Shown one piece after another: positions 24,155 through 31,848 of a stretch of 43,763 bases of DNA. Both the position numbers and the translations under genes were made by a program. How positions within the stretch are numbered: position 1 is the stretch's first letter; each line of letters begins with the position of its first letter. The notes beneath the pieces are model-generated. The model did not search any database. It was not told where the DNA came from and saw only the letters and a list, made by a program, of their open reading frames with translations. The DNA is from Cohnella lubricantis (GTDB lineage: Bacteria; Bacillota; Bacilli; Paenibacillales; Paenibacillaceae), in contig NZ_JACJVN010000026.1 in assembly GCF_014212015.1 (NCBI RefSeq), forward strand, positions 1 to 43,763, read 5' to 3'.

Positions 24155-25957
24155 TCAAAATAACTTAACTATTTGAACTACATCCTTCCCTGTAACCTCT
24201 ACTGTTTGAGCACCAACTCTTTTATACATTACATCCCCTAAGAAACAAGGCTCATCCCCTGTTTCAATTCGAATTATAAAAACTGCTCTTTCTTTGTAAA
24301 CTAACGATGTTATATTTGAGGCTACTCGAACTTTTATGTGATCGGATAAACTACTTTTATTGATTCGGTCTGAAATAAACTGGTGATATTTATCAATATT
24401 TGTGTGGAATTGCGCTTCGTGGTCGATACCAACAACATTAAATCGTCCCACTTTGATTGGATCAATATTGTATAATTCTTTGACTCGTCTTGCATCGGCA
24501 TCTTTATCGCATACGCCAATCACTATGTAGCCAACCTTATTTCGTCCAAGGTTAGCTATTCCACAAATTGTTTGCAATATCTTTTCAAAAGCCTCGGAAT
24601 CAAAGGCTTTATGTTGATCAAGTCTATGCAATCCTTGCTTAAAATCATAGCTGGCAGCTTCTGTACCTGACTTTTTAATTAGATTTTCAAATTCGGTAAT
24701 ACCCGTAATAACAACTGGGTCCAATGGATTATCCCTGAAATACTCACGAATAATTCCTTTAATTGCATTTATGTTAGTTCTTCTATTTAGCGCGCTCCAA
24801 TTTCCCCCGGTGGTAATATTAATATGTTGATCAATGCCTTCAAGTGCTTTAATTAACCCATTCAAGTCTGCTAACTGCTTTTTCTCCAAAAAAAGTATCT
24901 CATAGAATGCTAGAAAGATAACTTGATAATGTCGAGGAATGCGATTATTGCCATTAGTCTGTCTTGTGAGTTCCCTAAAACCTGCTCCCGCATTTTTAAT
25001 TACTTGTGAAATTAGGTCATGCGTTTGTAAAAAAGCCTTTTCAATTACCTCTTTTCCCTGCGCGTTAACAAGCCTATCTACTTCCAATTTTGTTCCTTTT
25101 GCGCTCGCTAACGCCTCGTCACTGGAATCTGTAGGACGTCCATAATAAGAATCTAAAACTGGGTTAGAACTAGCTGGCTTATTATCATCCGGATAAATAA
25201 TAAAGCCAAGTATATCTGCTATTAAGTCTTCGTCTCGACTATCTCGAATATCTTCTTTTCTAAATATTCCATTTTGAACCCAATATATATCCTCAACCTT
25301 AATGCCGTAGTCTAGGTCCCTATTAGTTATGCTTATCGTATCCATATTGTTTAACAACAGAACAGAGCTATGAGAGACATCTCCTCTGATCTCAGATGAT
25401 AAATCTCTTACAGCGTCCGCAAAGGCTCCAATTACTCCTGCTTGCCTTATTTCCTGATTAGAAAGTCGTCTTCCATTAGAATTTATTCTACGAAATATCT
25501 CATCGATATCTTCCACCTTGTCTAGGCGATACGTCGAGATTGGGAGTTTATAGTTTGCAAAATGGGTGCATAGACTCCTTTCAAATTTAGGTTCCTTTTG
25601 TGTTAACTTTCCTTCATCAAGTAGCTGCTTTGCAGATGCCATTGTCTCTAAATCAAAATGTTGTCCTCTAACATCTAATTTATTTTCAATAAAACTAAAC
25701 ATAGCATTTAATCGTTGCATTCCATCGATAATTTCATATTTTGCAACTCCGTCAATCTCCACCTCTGCAAGAAGTATTAACGGAAGAGGGTATCTTTTAA
25801 TCATAGTATCAATTAATTGAGACTTTTCGTCTTTAGTCCAAACTAACTTTCGTTGATATCTTCTGTTTACAATAAGCTTTCCTTCAAGATACCAAGAGTA
25901 AACTTCCTGAACATTCTCAGCGCGAATATTAAGATCAATTCTTGATGGTTCCGCCAT
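24155..25957 (-). CDS. DUF262-Schlafen AlbA_2 fusion protein, candidate anti-phage defence gene
   Basis: A 600-residue soluble protein. The N-terminal 200 residues are a DUF262 (GmrS-N, ParB/Srx-like) domain: VNRRYQRKLVWTKDEKSQLIDTMIKRYPLPLILL, the nucleotide-site motif DGMQR at 78-82 (DGQQR in most members), and IFRRINSNGRRLSNQEIRQA. A helical middle part follows. Residues about 435-595 are an AlbA_2/Schlafen-type domain: YDFKQGLHRLD, then ICGIANLGRNKVGYIVIGVCDKDADARRV, and a C-terminal FIIRIETGDEPCFLGDVMYKRVGAQTVEV. DUF262 occurs in GmrSD, SspE and BrxU defence proteins, and AlbA_2 in several RNA/DNA-acting immune proteins. A DUF1524 HNH nuclease domain is not present. The gene is clearly AT-rich compared with its neighbours, single, and sits directly downstream of rlmH between two rlmH-end repeats. 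ATG 25957 follows AGAGGTG. A stand-alone defence role is inferred. Confidence 0.8.
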   Translation of the reverse strand: MAEPSRIDLNIRAENVQEVYSWYLEGKLIVNRRYQRKLVWTKDEKSQLIDTMIKRYPLPLILLAEVEIDGVAKYEIIDGMQRLNAMFSFIENKLDVRGQHFDLETMASAKQLLDEGKLTQKEPKFERSLCTHFANYKLPISTYRLDKVEDIDEIFRRINSNGRRLSNQEIRQAGVIGAFADAVRDLSSEIRGDVSHSSVLLLNNMDTISITNRDLDYGIKVEDIYWVQNGIFRKEDIRDSRDEDLIADILGFIIYPDDNKPASSNPVLDSYYGRPTDSSDEALASAKGTKLEVDRLVNAQGKEVIEKAFLQTHDLISQVIKNAGAGFRELTRQTNGNNRIPRHYQVIFLAFYEILFLEKKQLADLNGLIKALEGIDQHINITTGGNWSALNRRTNINAIKGIIREYFRDNPLDPVVITGITEFENLIKKSGTEAASYDFKQGLHRLDQHKAFDSEAFEKILQTICGIANLGRNKVGYIVIGVCDKDADARRVKELYNIDPIKVGRFNVVGIDHEAQFHTNIDKYHQFISDRINKSSLSDHIKVRVASNITSLVYKERAVFIIRIETGDEPCFLGDVMYKRVGAQTVEVTGKDVVQIVKLF

Positions 25958-26032
25958 ATTTAAACACCTCTTTGGAAGAAAGTTAACATTAACATAATTC
26001 TTGATCGAACAGGAGAATCCTCTAATTCAAAA

Positions 26033-26060
26033 AACTTGCCCTTATTTATGATACGGTTCC
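26033..26060 (-). other. rlmH 3'-end insertion-site-like sequence (SCC-type att)
   Basis: The last codons of rlmH (GEPYHK-stop) contain TATCATAA at 26046-26053, which I recall as the core of the staphylococcal SCC attachment site in the same gene. AT-rich foreign sequence begins immediately downstream, and three related copies lie further on. Use as an attachment site is inferred. Confidence 0.55.
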
Positions 26061-26521
26061 CCCCGATTAATCTTAAACGCCCGGTACACCTGCTCCAGCA
26101 GCAGCACCCGCATCAGCTGATGCGGATACGTCATGCGCCCGAAGCTCAGCTTCTTGTCGGCGCGGGCGAGCACCGCCGGCGACAGGCCGAGCGAGCCGCC
26201 GATGACGAACGCCACGGAGCCGCCGCCGTAGACGGCCTGGCGCTCCAAGTGCGCGGCGAGCTGCTCGCTCGTCCACGCCTCGCCGTCGATGGCTAGCGCC
26301 ACGACGTGCGCGCCGTCCCGCAGCGCCGCCAGGATCCGCTCGCCTTCGCGCGCGCGCACTTGCTCCTCCTCCGCCGGACTCATCGTGTCCGGCGTCTTCT
26401 CGTCCGGCAGCTCGCGGATGTCGAGCCGGGCGTAAGCGCCCAGCCTTTTTGAATATTCCGCCACGCCGTCCGACCAATACTTCTCCTTCAGCTTGCCTAC
26501 GCACACCAGTTGAATCTGCAT
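26042..26521 (-). CDS. rlmH: 23S rRNA (pseudouridine(1915)-N3)-methyltransferase RlmH
   Basis: A 159-residue SPOUT methyltransferase that methylates N3 of pseudouridine 1915 in helix 69 of 23S rRNA in assembled ribosomes, using [19 protein letters not shown] at the start, the knot segment [58 protein letters not shown] and the invariant C-terminal YHK are all present, so the insertion downstream left the enzyme intact. The length is exactly as in Bacillus and Staphylococcus. The gene is GC-rich, in sharp contrast with the next gene downstream. Confidence 0.97.
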   Translation of the reverse strand: MQIQLVCVGKLKEKYWSDGVAEYSKRLGAYARLDIRELPDEKTPDTMSPAEEEQVRAREGERILAALRDGAHVVALAIDGEAWTSEQLAAHLERQAVYGGGSVAFVIGGSLGLSPAVLARADKKLSFGRMTYPHQLMRVLLLEQVYRAFKINRGEPYHK

Positions 26522-26735
26522 GACGCGAGTCTCCTCCGCTCTCCGAATTCCACGTTAGTTGCTCCTATCGCAGCACAACGCAGGAACAACCAATAACCCG
26601 GCACCCCAACTAGCGAGTCACCGGGCACAGCCATCCTGCTCAACCCATTCCATTCGCACCCACCGACCACCGTACCCGCCGCATCTGCCGCGCCAGCGCC
26701 AACTACGGCCTTCTCGCCGCCACGCCACGCACCGC

Positions 26736-27374
26736 CTACAGATACTTCCGCAAATTGTTCAATATCACCGCATAACCGTTCGCGAACAGGTGAATGCCGT
26801 CGATGGCATACTCCGCCTTCAAGTTCCCTTCCTCGTCCGTTAGCCCCTCGTTCACGTCGATGAACGCATGCCGATGCTTGGCCGCCAGCCGCTCGATCGC
26901 CAGATTCGCTTCCCGGATCGCCTCATTCGTCCGCCGCTCGAACACCTCAGCCATCGACTCCCGCGGAACATAAGGGAACTCCGCCTTGGCATTCACGGGA
27001 TAATAAGCCATCACATAGACTCGGCAATTCGGCAGCCGCTCGGCGATCCGGCTCAAGATCTCGTCGTAGTTGTCGATCAGGCCCTCCAGCCGGTAGTCCG
27101 GCGCGCTGATGTCATTAGTGCCGATGTTGATGAAAATTCGGGACGGCTCCAGCTCGAAGATGCATTCCTCCATCGTCTCGAGCAGCTCCGACGTCACGAA
27201 CCCGGCGATCCCGCGATTATAGATGCAGCCCTTATATTCCATCGTCTGCAGCAGCTCATGGATCGGGAAGAATTCCATCAGCGACGAGCCGGCCAGCACC
27301 GTCTGCCCCTTCATAGCCAGCCGATTCAGAATCTTGTATTTCCTAACCTTCTCCAGCTTCTCCCCCGTTATCAT
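26736..27374 (-). CDS. SGNH/GDSL hydrolase
   Basis: A 212-residue cytoplasmic esterase-fold protein with the four SGNH blocks: block I TVLAGSSLMEFFPI (catalytic Ser, here GSS rather than GDS), block II RGIAGFVTSELL, block III FINIGTNDISAPD and block V DGIHLFANGYAVI (Asp and His). Family members deacetylate or deacylate sugars, lipids or glycans, so the substrate is open. There is no signal peptide. The ATG at 27374 lies about 50 bp beyond the stop of the methyltransferase gene, so the two are probably co-transcribed. Confidence 0.9.
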   Translation of the reverse strand: MITGEKLEKVRKYKILNRLAMKGQTVLAGSSLMEFFPIHELLQTMEYKGCIYNRGIAGFVTSELLETMEECIFELEPSRIFINIGTNDISAPDYRLEGLIDNYDEILSRIAERLPNCRVYVMAYYPVNAKAEFPYVPRESMAEVFERRTNEAIREANLAIERLAAKHRHAFIDVNEGLTDEEGNLKAEYAIDGIHLFANGYAVILNNLRKYL

Positions 27375-27427
27375 TCCTCGCCCTCCCGAACAGCTTCGTC
27401 ATCGCATTCATGCGCCTGCACCCTTCT

Positions 27428-28192
27428 CTATACCTCGCCCCAGAACACCTGCGTCACGTACTCGAACGGCACTTTGCCGTCCGCCTGATTCCGGTCGAAA
27501 ATCCCGCGCAGCTCCTCCAGCATCCGGTCATGCCCCGGCGCGCCGGCCACCGGTATGTACGAGGAAGAGAGCAGCCGCCCGCGCAGCCCTTCATAGTCGA
27601 ACAGCTGACGATTGGGGAACCTCCCCTCCTGCACCCGCCCACTCTTGAAGAACGGCGCCAGATCGTCCGGCCGAATGTTCGTGTGCTTCGTCGCCTCATA
27701 GTCCGTCCCGAAGTCGCGCAGCAGCTTATCGTACTCCTCCCGGAACGGCGTGCCCTCCGTCAGCCGCGTGTTCCAGATGAGCGCGACCTTGCCGCCCGGA
27801 CGCAGCACGCGCTGGAACTCCATCCGCGCCGCGTCGCGGTCGAACCAGTGGAACGACTGCGCGCAGACGATGAAGTCCGCCGCCCCATCCGGCAGCCCCG
27901 TCGCCTCCGCCGAGCCGGATACCGCGCGGAAGCCCGGATTCCCGCCGAGACGCTCCACCGCGGCAGCCCTCATCTCCGCGTTCGGCTCGACCGCCGTCAC
28001 CCGGCACCCCCGCTCCAGCAGCAGCCGCGAGAAGATGCCCGTCCCCGCGCCGACATCCGCCGCCTCGCAGCCCGCACGAAGTCCGACCGTCCCGAACAAG
28101 TAATCGATCGCCTCCCGCGGATAATCCGGACGGTACTTCACGTACGTATCGACCCGATTCGAGAAACGCCGCTTGCTATCCATGCCATCCAC
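27428..28192 (-). CDS. class I SAM-dependent methyltransferase
   Basis: 254 residues. Motif I is AADVGAGTGIFSRLLLERG; motif II is VTAVEPNAEMRAAA; the methyltransferase-11 core continues through SGSAEATGLPDGAADFIVCAQSFHWFDRDAARMEFQRVLRPGGKVALIWN. The FHWFD and VLRPGG elements place it among small-molecule (UbiE/Tam-like) methyltransferases. The N-terminal RFSNRVDTYVKYRPDYP is typical of this group. Substrate unknown. The start ATG 28192 is kept; an ATG at 28183 is possible. It is GC-rich like rlmH and the SGNH gene. Confidence 0.88.
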   Translation of the reverse strand: MDGMDSKRRFSNRVDTYVKYRPDYPREAIDYLFGTVGLRAGCEAADVGAGTGIFSRLLLERGCRVTAVEPNAEMRAAAVERLGGNPGFRAVSGSAEATGLPDGAADFIVCAQSFHWFDRDAARMEFQRVLRPGGKVALIWNTRLTEGTPFREEYDKLLRDFGTDYEATKHTNIRPDDLAPFFKSGRVQEGRFPNRQLFDYEGLRGRLLSSSYIPVAGAPGHDRMLEELRGIFDRNQADGKVPFEYVTQVFWGEV

Positions 28193-28278
28193 TCCCGCTC
28201 CGTATTGGCCGCCGCATAGCGACCCTCTATATCCCCCTCATTCTACCACAATGACCGCGCGTTCTCCTGCCCTACGCC

Positions 28279-28429
28279 TAACGCTGATTGATGAATACCC
28301 CATTGAGACGCCGATTCGGTGCAATGACTGGAGATTAACCGTCGGGGAGGCAGACAGACGTTGACCGCATCGTGACCTGCAGCTTGTTGCATATGTACAT
28401 CTAATCTGCGCTCATGCGGCTTTGCGACC
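28279..28429 (+). pseudogene. GNAT 3' end and flanking repeat, second copy
   Basis: LTLIDEYPIETPIRCNDWRLTVGEADRR and a stop at 28362-28364 is the last part of a GNAT acetyltransferase. From 28293 to 28429 the sequence, including about 65 bp of non-coding DNA beyond the stop, is clearly homologous to 20338-20462. Two related CTTGTTGCATAT words occur at 28383 and 28433. Confidence 0.65.
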
Positions 28430-28490
28430 GATCTTGTTGCATATCAGCAATTAGTTGGGGCAATCTGTCGCGATTGGAGCGAACTTCGAG

Positions 28491-28571
28491 GATCTAAGTG
28501 TACGTAATACAACTAGAGTTCAGGAATACCAGCCACGTCGTGAAAATAGTTGTACATCTGCACTTAGCATC
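28491..28571. repeat. long imperfect inverted repeat
   Basis: The arms 28491-28515 and 28547-28571 are about 25 bp each (GAT.CTAAGTG...ACAACTA against TAGTTGT...CACTTAG.ATC) with small offsets, around a 31-nt loop. It lies in the non-coding gap between the methyltransferase and helicase genes and resembles a small palindromic interspersed element. Confidence 0.55.
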
Positions 28572-28596
28572 GATCACGCTCAAGCCATGGAACACA

Positions 28597-28626
28597 GAAG
28601 CGGACCGGGAACCCCCGATCCGCTTC
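28597..28626 (-). terminator. hairpin after the helicase gene
   Basis: GAAGCGGATCGGG and CCCGGTCCGCTTC form a 13-bp stem (one wobble pair) with a 4-nt loop, 10 bp past the helicase stop on the minus strand. The T-tract is poor. Confidence 0.6.
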
Positions 28627-28635
28627 ACTTCCGCC

Positions 28636-30123
28636 CTATCTGCCGGCGTTTATCGGCCGCCGCTGCGGGCCGCGCGAACCGCCGCCCGCGTTACCGCCGG
28701 CTCCGCCTCTGCCGTAGCCGCCGTCCGCGTTGCCCCCGCTCTGGCCTCTGCCTTGGCCGCCGCGCTGCGGGCCGCCCGTACCGCCCGTACCGCCCTGGCC
28801 GCCTCCCGCTTGCCCGCCTCGGCCCTGACCGGGCCCCGCCTTGCCATCGCGTCCGCCAGCGCCGCCTCCGCCTCTCCCTTGCCCGCCTTGGCTCCGTCCG
28901 CCGCCATTGCCGCCTCTACCGCCGCCCGCGTTGCCGCCGCGGCCGCCGCCGCTCGGCGCCTTCGGCGCAGGCTCCGTATTCACCATCGGGTACGGGTGAT
29001 CCTCCACCACCGGAATCTTCTGCTTCGTCAGCTTCTCGATATCCTTCAAGTACGGAATCTCCTCGTACTCGCAGAACGAGATCGCCACCCCGCTTAAGCC
29101 CGCGCGGCCCGTACGGCCGATGCGGTGCACATACGTCTCCGGGATGTTCGGCAAGTTGTAGTTGATGACGTGCGACAGCTCCTCGACGTCAATGCCGCGC
29201 GCCGCGATATCCGTCGCCACCAGCACGCGCGTCGCGCCGTTCTTGAAGTTCGTGAGCGCCGCCTGGCGCGAGTTCTGCGACTTGTCGCCGTGAATCGCCT
29301 GCGCGGTGATCTTCGCCTTCGTCAGGCCGCGCGCCACCCGATCGGCGCCGTGCTTCGTGCGCGTGAACACGATCGCGCTCTCGATCGCCTTGTCCTGCTG
29401 CAGCAGATCGATGAGCAGCTGCAGCTTGTTCGGTTTATCCACGAAGTAGACTGACTGCTCGATCCGCTCCGCCGTCGTCGAGACCGGCGTAATCTCGATC
29501 TTCACCGGCTCCTTCAGCAACGAATCCACGAGCGATTGAATCTCCGGCGGCATCGTCGCCGAGAAGAACAGCGTCTGCCGCTGCGCCGGCAGCTTCGCGA
29601 TGATGCGCTTCATATCGTGGATGAAGCCCATATCGAGCATACGGTCCGCCTCGTCCAGCACGAGAATTTGCACCTGGCGCAGATCCGCGAAGCCTTGGTT
29701 CATCAGATCGATGAGCCGCCCCGGCGTCGCGATCAGAATGTCCGTGCCCCGCTGCAGATCCTGCTCCTGCCCTCGCTGCGAGACGCCGCCGACGATGACC
29801 GCGCTCCGCAGATTGACATACTTGCCATACGCCCTGATATTGTCGAAGATCTGGATGGCCAGCTCCCGCGTAGGCGTCAGAATCAGCGCGCGTATCGCGC
29901 GCTTGCCCCCGCCGCCGCCGGCCTGCTGCTCGCTCAGCCGCTGAATGATCGGCAGCGAGAATGCGGCCGTCTTGCCCGTGCCCGTCTGAGCGGCGCCGAA
30001 CAGGTCCCGTCCGGCCAGCGCGGGCGGGATCGCCTGCTCCTGGATGGGAGTAGGCTGCGTGTATTTTTCCTCGGCTAATGCCTTCAGAATCGGGGGAATT
30101 AGGTTAAGTTCTTGAAATGTCAT
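28636..30123 (-). CDS. DEAD-box RNA helicase, RhlE-like, with Gly/Arg-rich tail
   Basis: 495 residues. The Q motif is [16 protein letters not shown], Walker A AQTGTGKT, Ia PTRELAIQ, Ib TPGRL, II DEAD ([13 protein letters not shown]), III SAT, then [34 protein letters not shown] and [10 protein letters not shown] in the second RecA domain. The core resembles the RhlE/CshA group that remodels ribosomal and mRNA structures, often at low temperature. The last about 110 residues are almost only Gly, Arg, Gln and Ala (RGG-like), an RNA-binding disordered tail. Its repetitive GC-rich DNA gives long spurious frames on the opposite strand. ATG 30123 begins MTFQELNL, the usual start. Confidence 0.95.
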   Translation of the reverse strand: MTFQELNLIPPILKALAEEKYTQPTPIQEQAIPPALAGRDLFGAAQTGTGKTAAFSLPIIQRLSEQQAGGGGGKRAIRALILTPTRELAIQIFDNIRAYGKYVNLRSAVIVGGVSQRGQEQDLQRGTDILIATPGRLIDLMNQGFADLRQVQILVLDEADRMLDMGFIHDMKRIIAKLPAQRQTLFFSATMPPEIQSLVDSLLKEPVKIEITPVSTTAERIEQSVYFVDKPNKLQLLIDLLQQDKAIESAIVFTRTKHGADRVARGLTKAKITAQAIHGDKSQNSRQAALTNFKNGATRVLVATDIAARGIDVEELSHVINYNLPNIPETYVHRIGRTGRAGLSGVAISFCEYEEIPYLKDIEKLTKQKIPVVEDHPYPMVNTEPAPKAPSGGGRGGNAGGGRGGNGGGRSQGGQGRGGGGAGGRDGKAGPGQGRGGQAGGGQGGTGGTGGPQRGGQGRGQSGGNADGGYGRGGAGGNAGGGSRGPQRRPINAGR

Positions 30124-30326
30124 GGGTTCTCCTTAGGCTCCTATTCAAGCTGCCGCGCCGCCTTGGCGCGTAGCCGTATCCTTGAATTATACACTAGTTG
30201 CGCCCAACTCCTAACGGGAACTTCAGGGGCGCCCCTTCCGTCCGCCAATATCCTCCAAAATACCGGTTGGGAAACAGACTGATATTTGTTACAATTATTG
30301 AAAATCGCTTGCACAAGGGGATCGTT

Positions 30327-31718
30327 ATGGACTACATCAGCACTCGGGGCAAAGTAGGCGCAATCGGCTTCATCGACGCCGTTCTGATGGGACTGGCCGA
30401 CGACGGCGGCCTGCTCGTTCCCAAGACTATCCCGCAGCTATCGGCGGACACGCTCGCGCAGTGGCGGCAGCTCTCCTACCCGGAGCTCGCGCTGGAGCTG
30501 TTCTCTCTCTATATCGGCAATGAGATTCCGCGCGCCGACCTGCAGAAGCTCGTCGACGACAGCTATGCGACATTCCGCAGCCCGGACGTCACGCCCGTTC
30601 GCCGGGTGGACGACAATCTGGAGATTCTGGAGTTGTTCCACGGGCCGACATTCGCGTTCAAGGACATTGCGCTGCAATTCCTCGGCAACTTATATTCTTA
30701 CATCTCGCGCCGCGAGAATGCCGTCATCCACATCCTCGGCGCAACGTCGGGCGACACGGGGGCTTCGGCGATCGAGGGCGTTCGCGGCAAGGAAGGCATC
30801 CGCATCTGCATCCTTCATCCGCACGGCAAGGTGAGCAAGGTGCAGGAGCTGCAGATGACGACGGTGGACGACGCCAATGTGCTCAACCTGTCGGTGGACG
30901 GCAACTTCGACGACTGCCAGCGCATCATCAAGGAGCTGTTCGCCGACGTCGCGTTCAAGCAACAGTATCACCTGCGCGCGATCAACTCGATCAACATCGC
31001 CCGTGTGCTGGCGCAGACGGTCTACTACTTCTACGCCTACTTCCAGCTGGAGAACCGCGGACAAGCGTCCGGGACGGTCAACTTCAGCGTGCCTACGGGC
31101 AACTTCGGCGACATCTTCGCAGGCTTCTTGGCCAAAAGGATGGGTTTGCCCATCGGCAAGCTGATGCTGGCGACGAACGAGAACAACATCCTCGAGCGCT
31201 TCGTCCGCGAGGGCGTGTACGAGCCGGGCGAATTCCATATGACGTACAGCCCGTCCATGGACATTCAAGTGGCGAGCAACTTCGAACGCTACCTCTATTA
31301 TCTGTACGGCGAGGATGCGGCAACCGTAGCGATGCTGATGGACGCCTTCAAGCGTGACGGCAAGATCGCCGTCCCGGCTGACAAGCTGCAGCAGGTGCAG
31401 AAGGACTTCGCGGCCTATGGCGTACAGAACGACGAGTGTCTCGCCACGATCGGCGAGGTGCAGGACGAGTACGGCTACCTGCTCGACCCGCATACGGCTT
31501 GCGGCGTCGCGGCAGCCCGCAAGCTCGCAGCGCCGGGCGATGTGACGGTAGCGCTGGCGACTGCGCATCCGGCGAAGTTCGGCGAGGCGATCGAGCTGCT
31601 CCAGATCGAGCAGAAGTTCCCGCCGCAGATAGAGGCTCTGTTCGATAAGCCGCAGCGTCAGACGCTCGTCGGCGGCACGAATGATGCGGTTAAGGCGGAG
31701 CTGCTCAAATTCTTCTAA
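30327..31718 (+). CDS. thrC: threonine synthase
   Basis: A 463-residue PLP enzyme converting O-phospho-L-homoserine to threonine. The start MDYISTRGKVGAIGFIDAVLMGLADDGGLLVPKTIP is the long (E. coli/yeast-type) ThrC N-terminus. The PLP lysine is about residue 112 in PTFAFKDIALQFLGNLYSY. ATSGDTGASAIEGVRGKEGI and SVPTGNFGDIFAGFLAKRMGLPIGKL are further family motifs. ATG 30327 has AAGGGGA upstream; 43 extra in-frame codons have no such signal. It stands alone, without hom or thrB, and is divergent from the helicase. A hairpin follows at 31740. Confidence 0.95.
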   Translation: MDYISTRGKVGAIGFIDAVLMGLADDGGLLVPKTIPQLSADTLAQWRQLSYPELALELFSLYIGNEIPRADLQKLVDDSYATFRSPDVTPVRRVDDNLEILELFHGPTFAFKDIALQFLGNLYSYISRRENAVIHILGATSGDTGASAIEGVRGKEGIRICILHPHGKVSKVQELQMTTVDDANVLNLSVDGNFDDCQRIIKELFADVAFKQQYHLRAINSINIARVLAQTVYYFYAYFQLENRGQASGTVNFSVPTGNFGDIFAGFLAKRMGLPIGKLMLATNENNILERFVREGVYEPGEFHMTYSPSMDIQVASNFERYLYYLYGEDAATVAMLMDAFKRDGKIAVPADKLQQVQKDFAAYGVQNDECLATIGEVQDEYGYLLDPHTACGVAAARKLAAPGDVTVALATAHPAKFGEAIELLQIEQKFPPQIEALFDKPQRQTLVGGTNDAVKAELLKFF

Positions 31719-31739
31719 ACGATCCAACGACGGTGCCGC

Positions 31740-31770
31740 AGCCCCCGGTTCTCTTGTCGGACCGGGGGCT
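31740..31770 (+). terminator. hairpin after thrC
   Basis: AGCCCCCGGT - 11 nt - ACCGGGGGCT, a perfect 10-bp stem 21 bp past the thrC stop. No T-run follows, so it may only attenuate read-through into the GGDEF-EAL gene. Confidence 0.6.
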
Positions 31771-31848
31771 ATCCTATGCTGCCTATGGCGGCTCCCGTCG
31801 CTCCCATCCACATCCCAGACCAACATCATGGGCGAGGAGAGTGCAGGA

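Noticed and set aside
26522..26735. Small gene between rlmH and the SGNH hydrolase gene
   Set aside because: The open plus-strand frame is Pro/His/Ser-rich without a ribosome binding site; I see nothing convincing in this gap.
28455..29165. Long plus-strand Arg/Ala-rich frames opposite the helicase tail
   Set aside because: They are the complement of the Gly/Arg-rich coding repeat of the DEAD-box protein, have extreme composition and no ribosome binding site.
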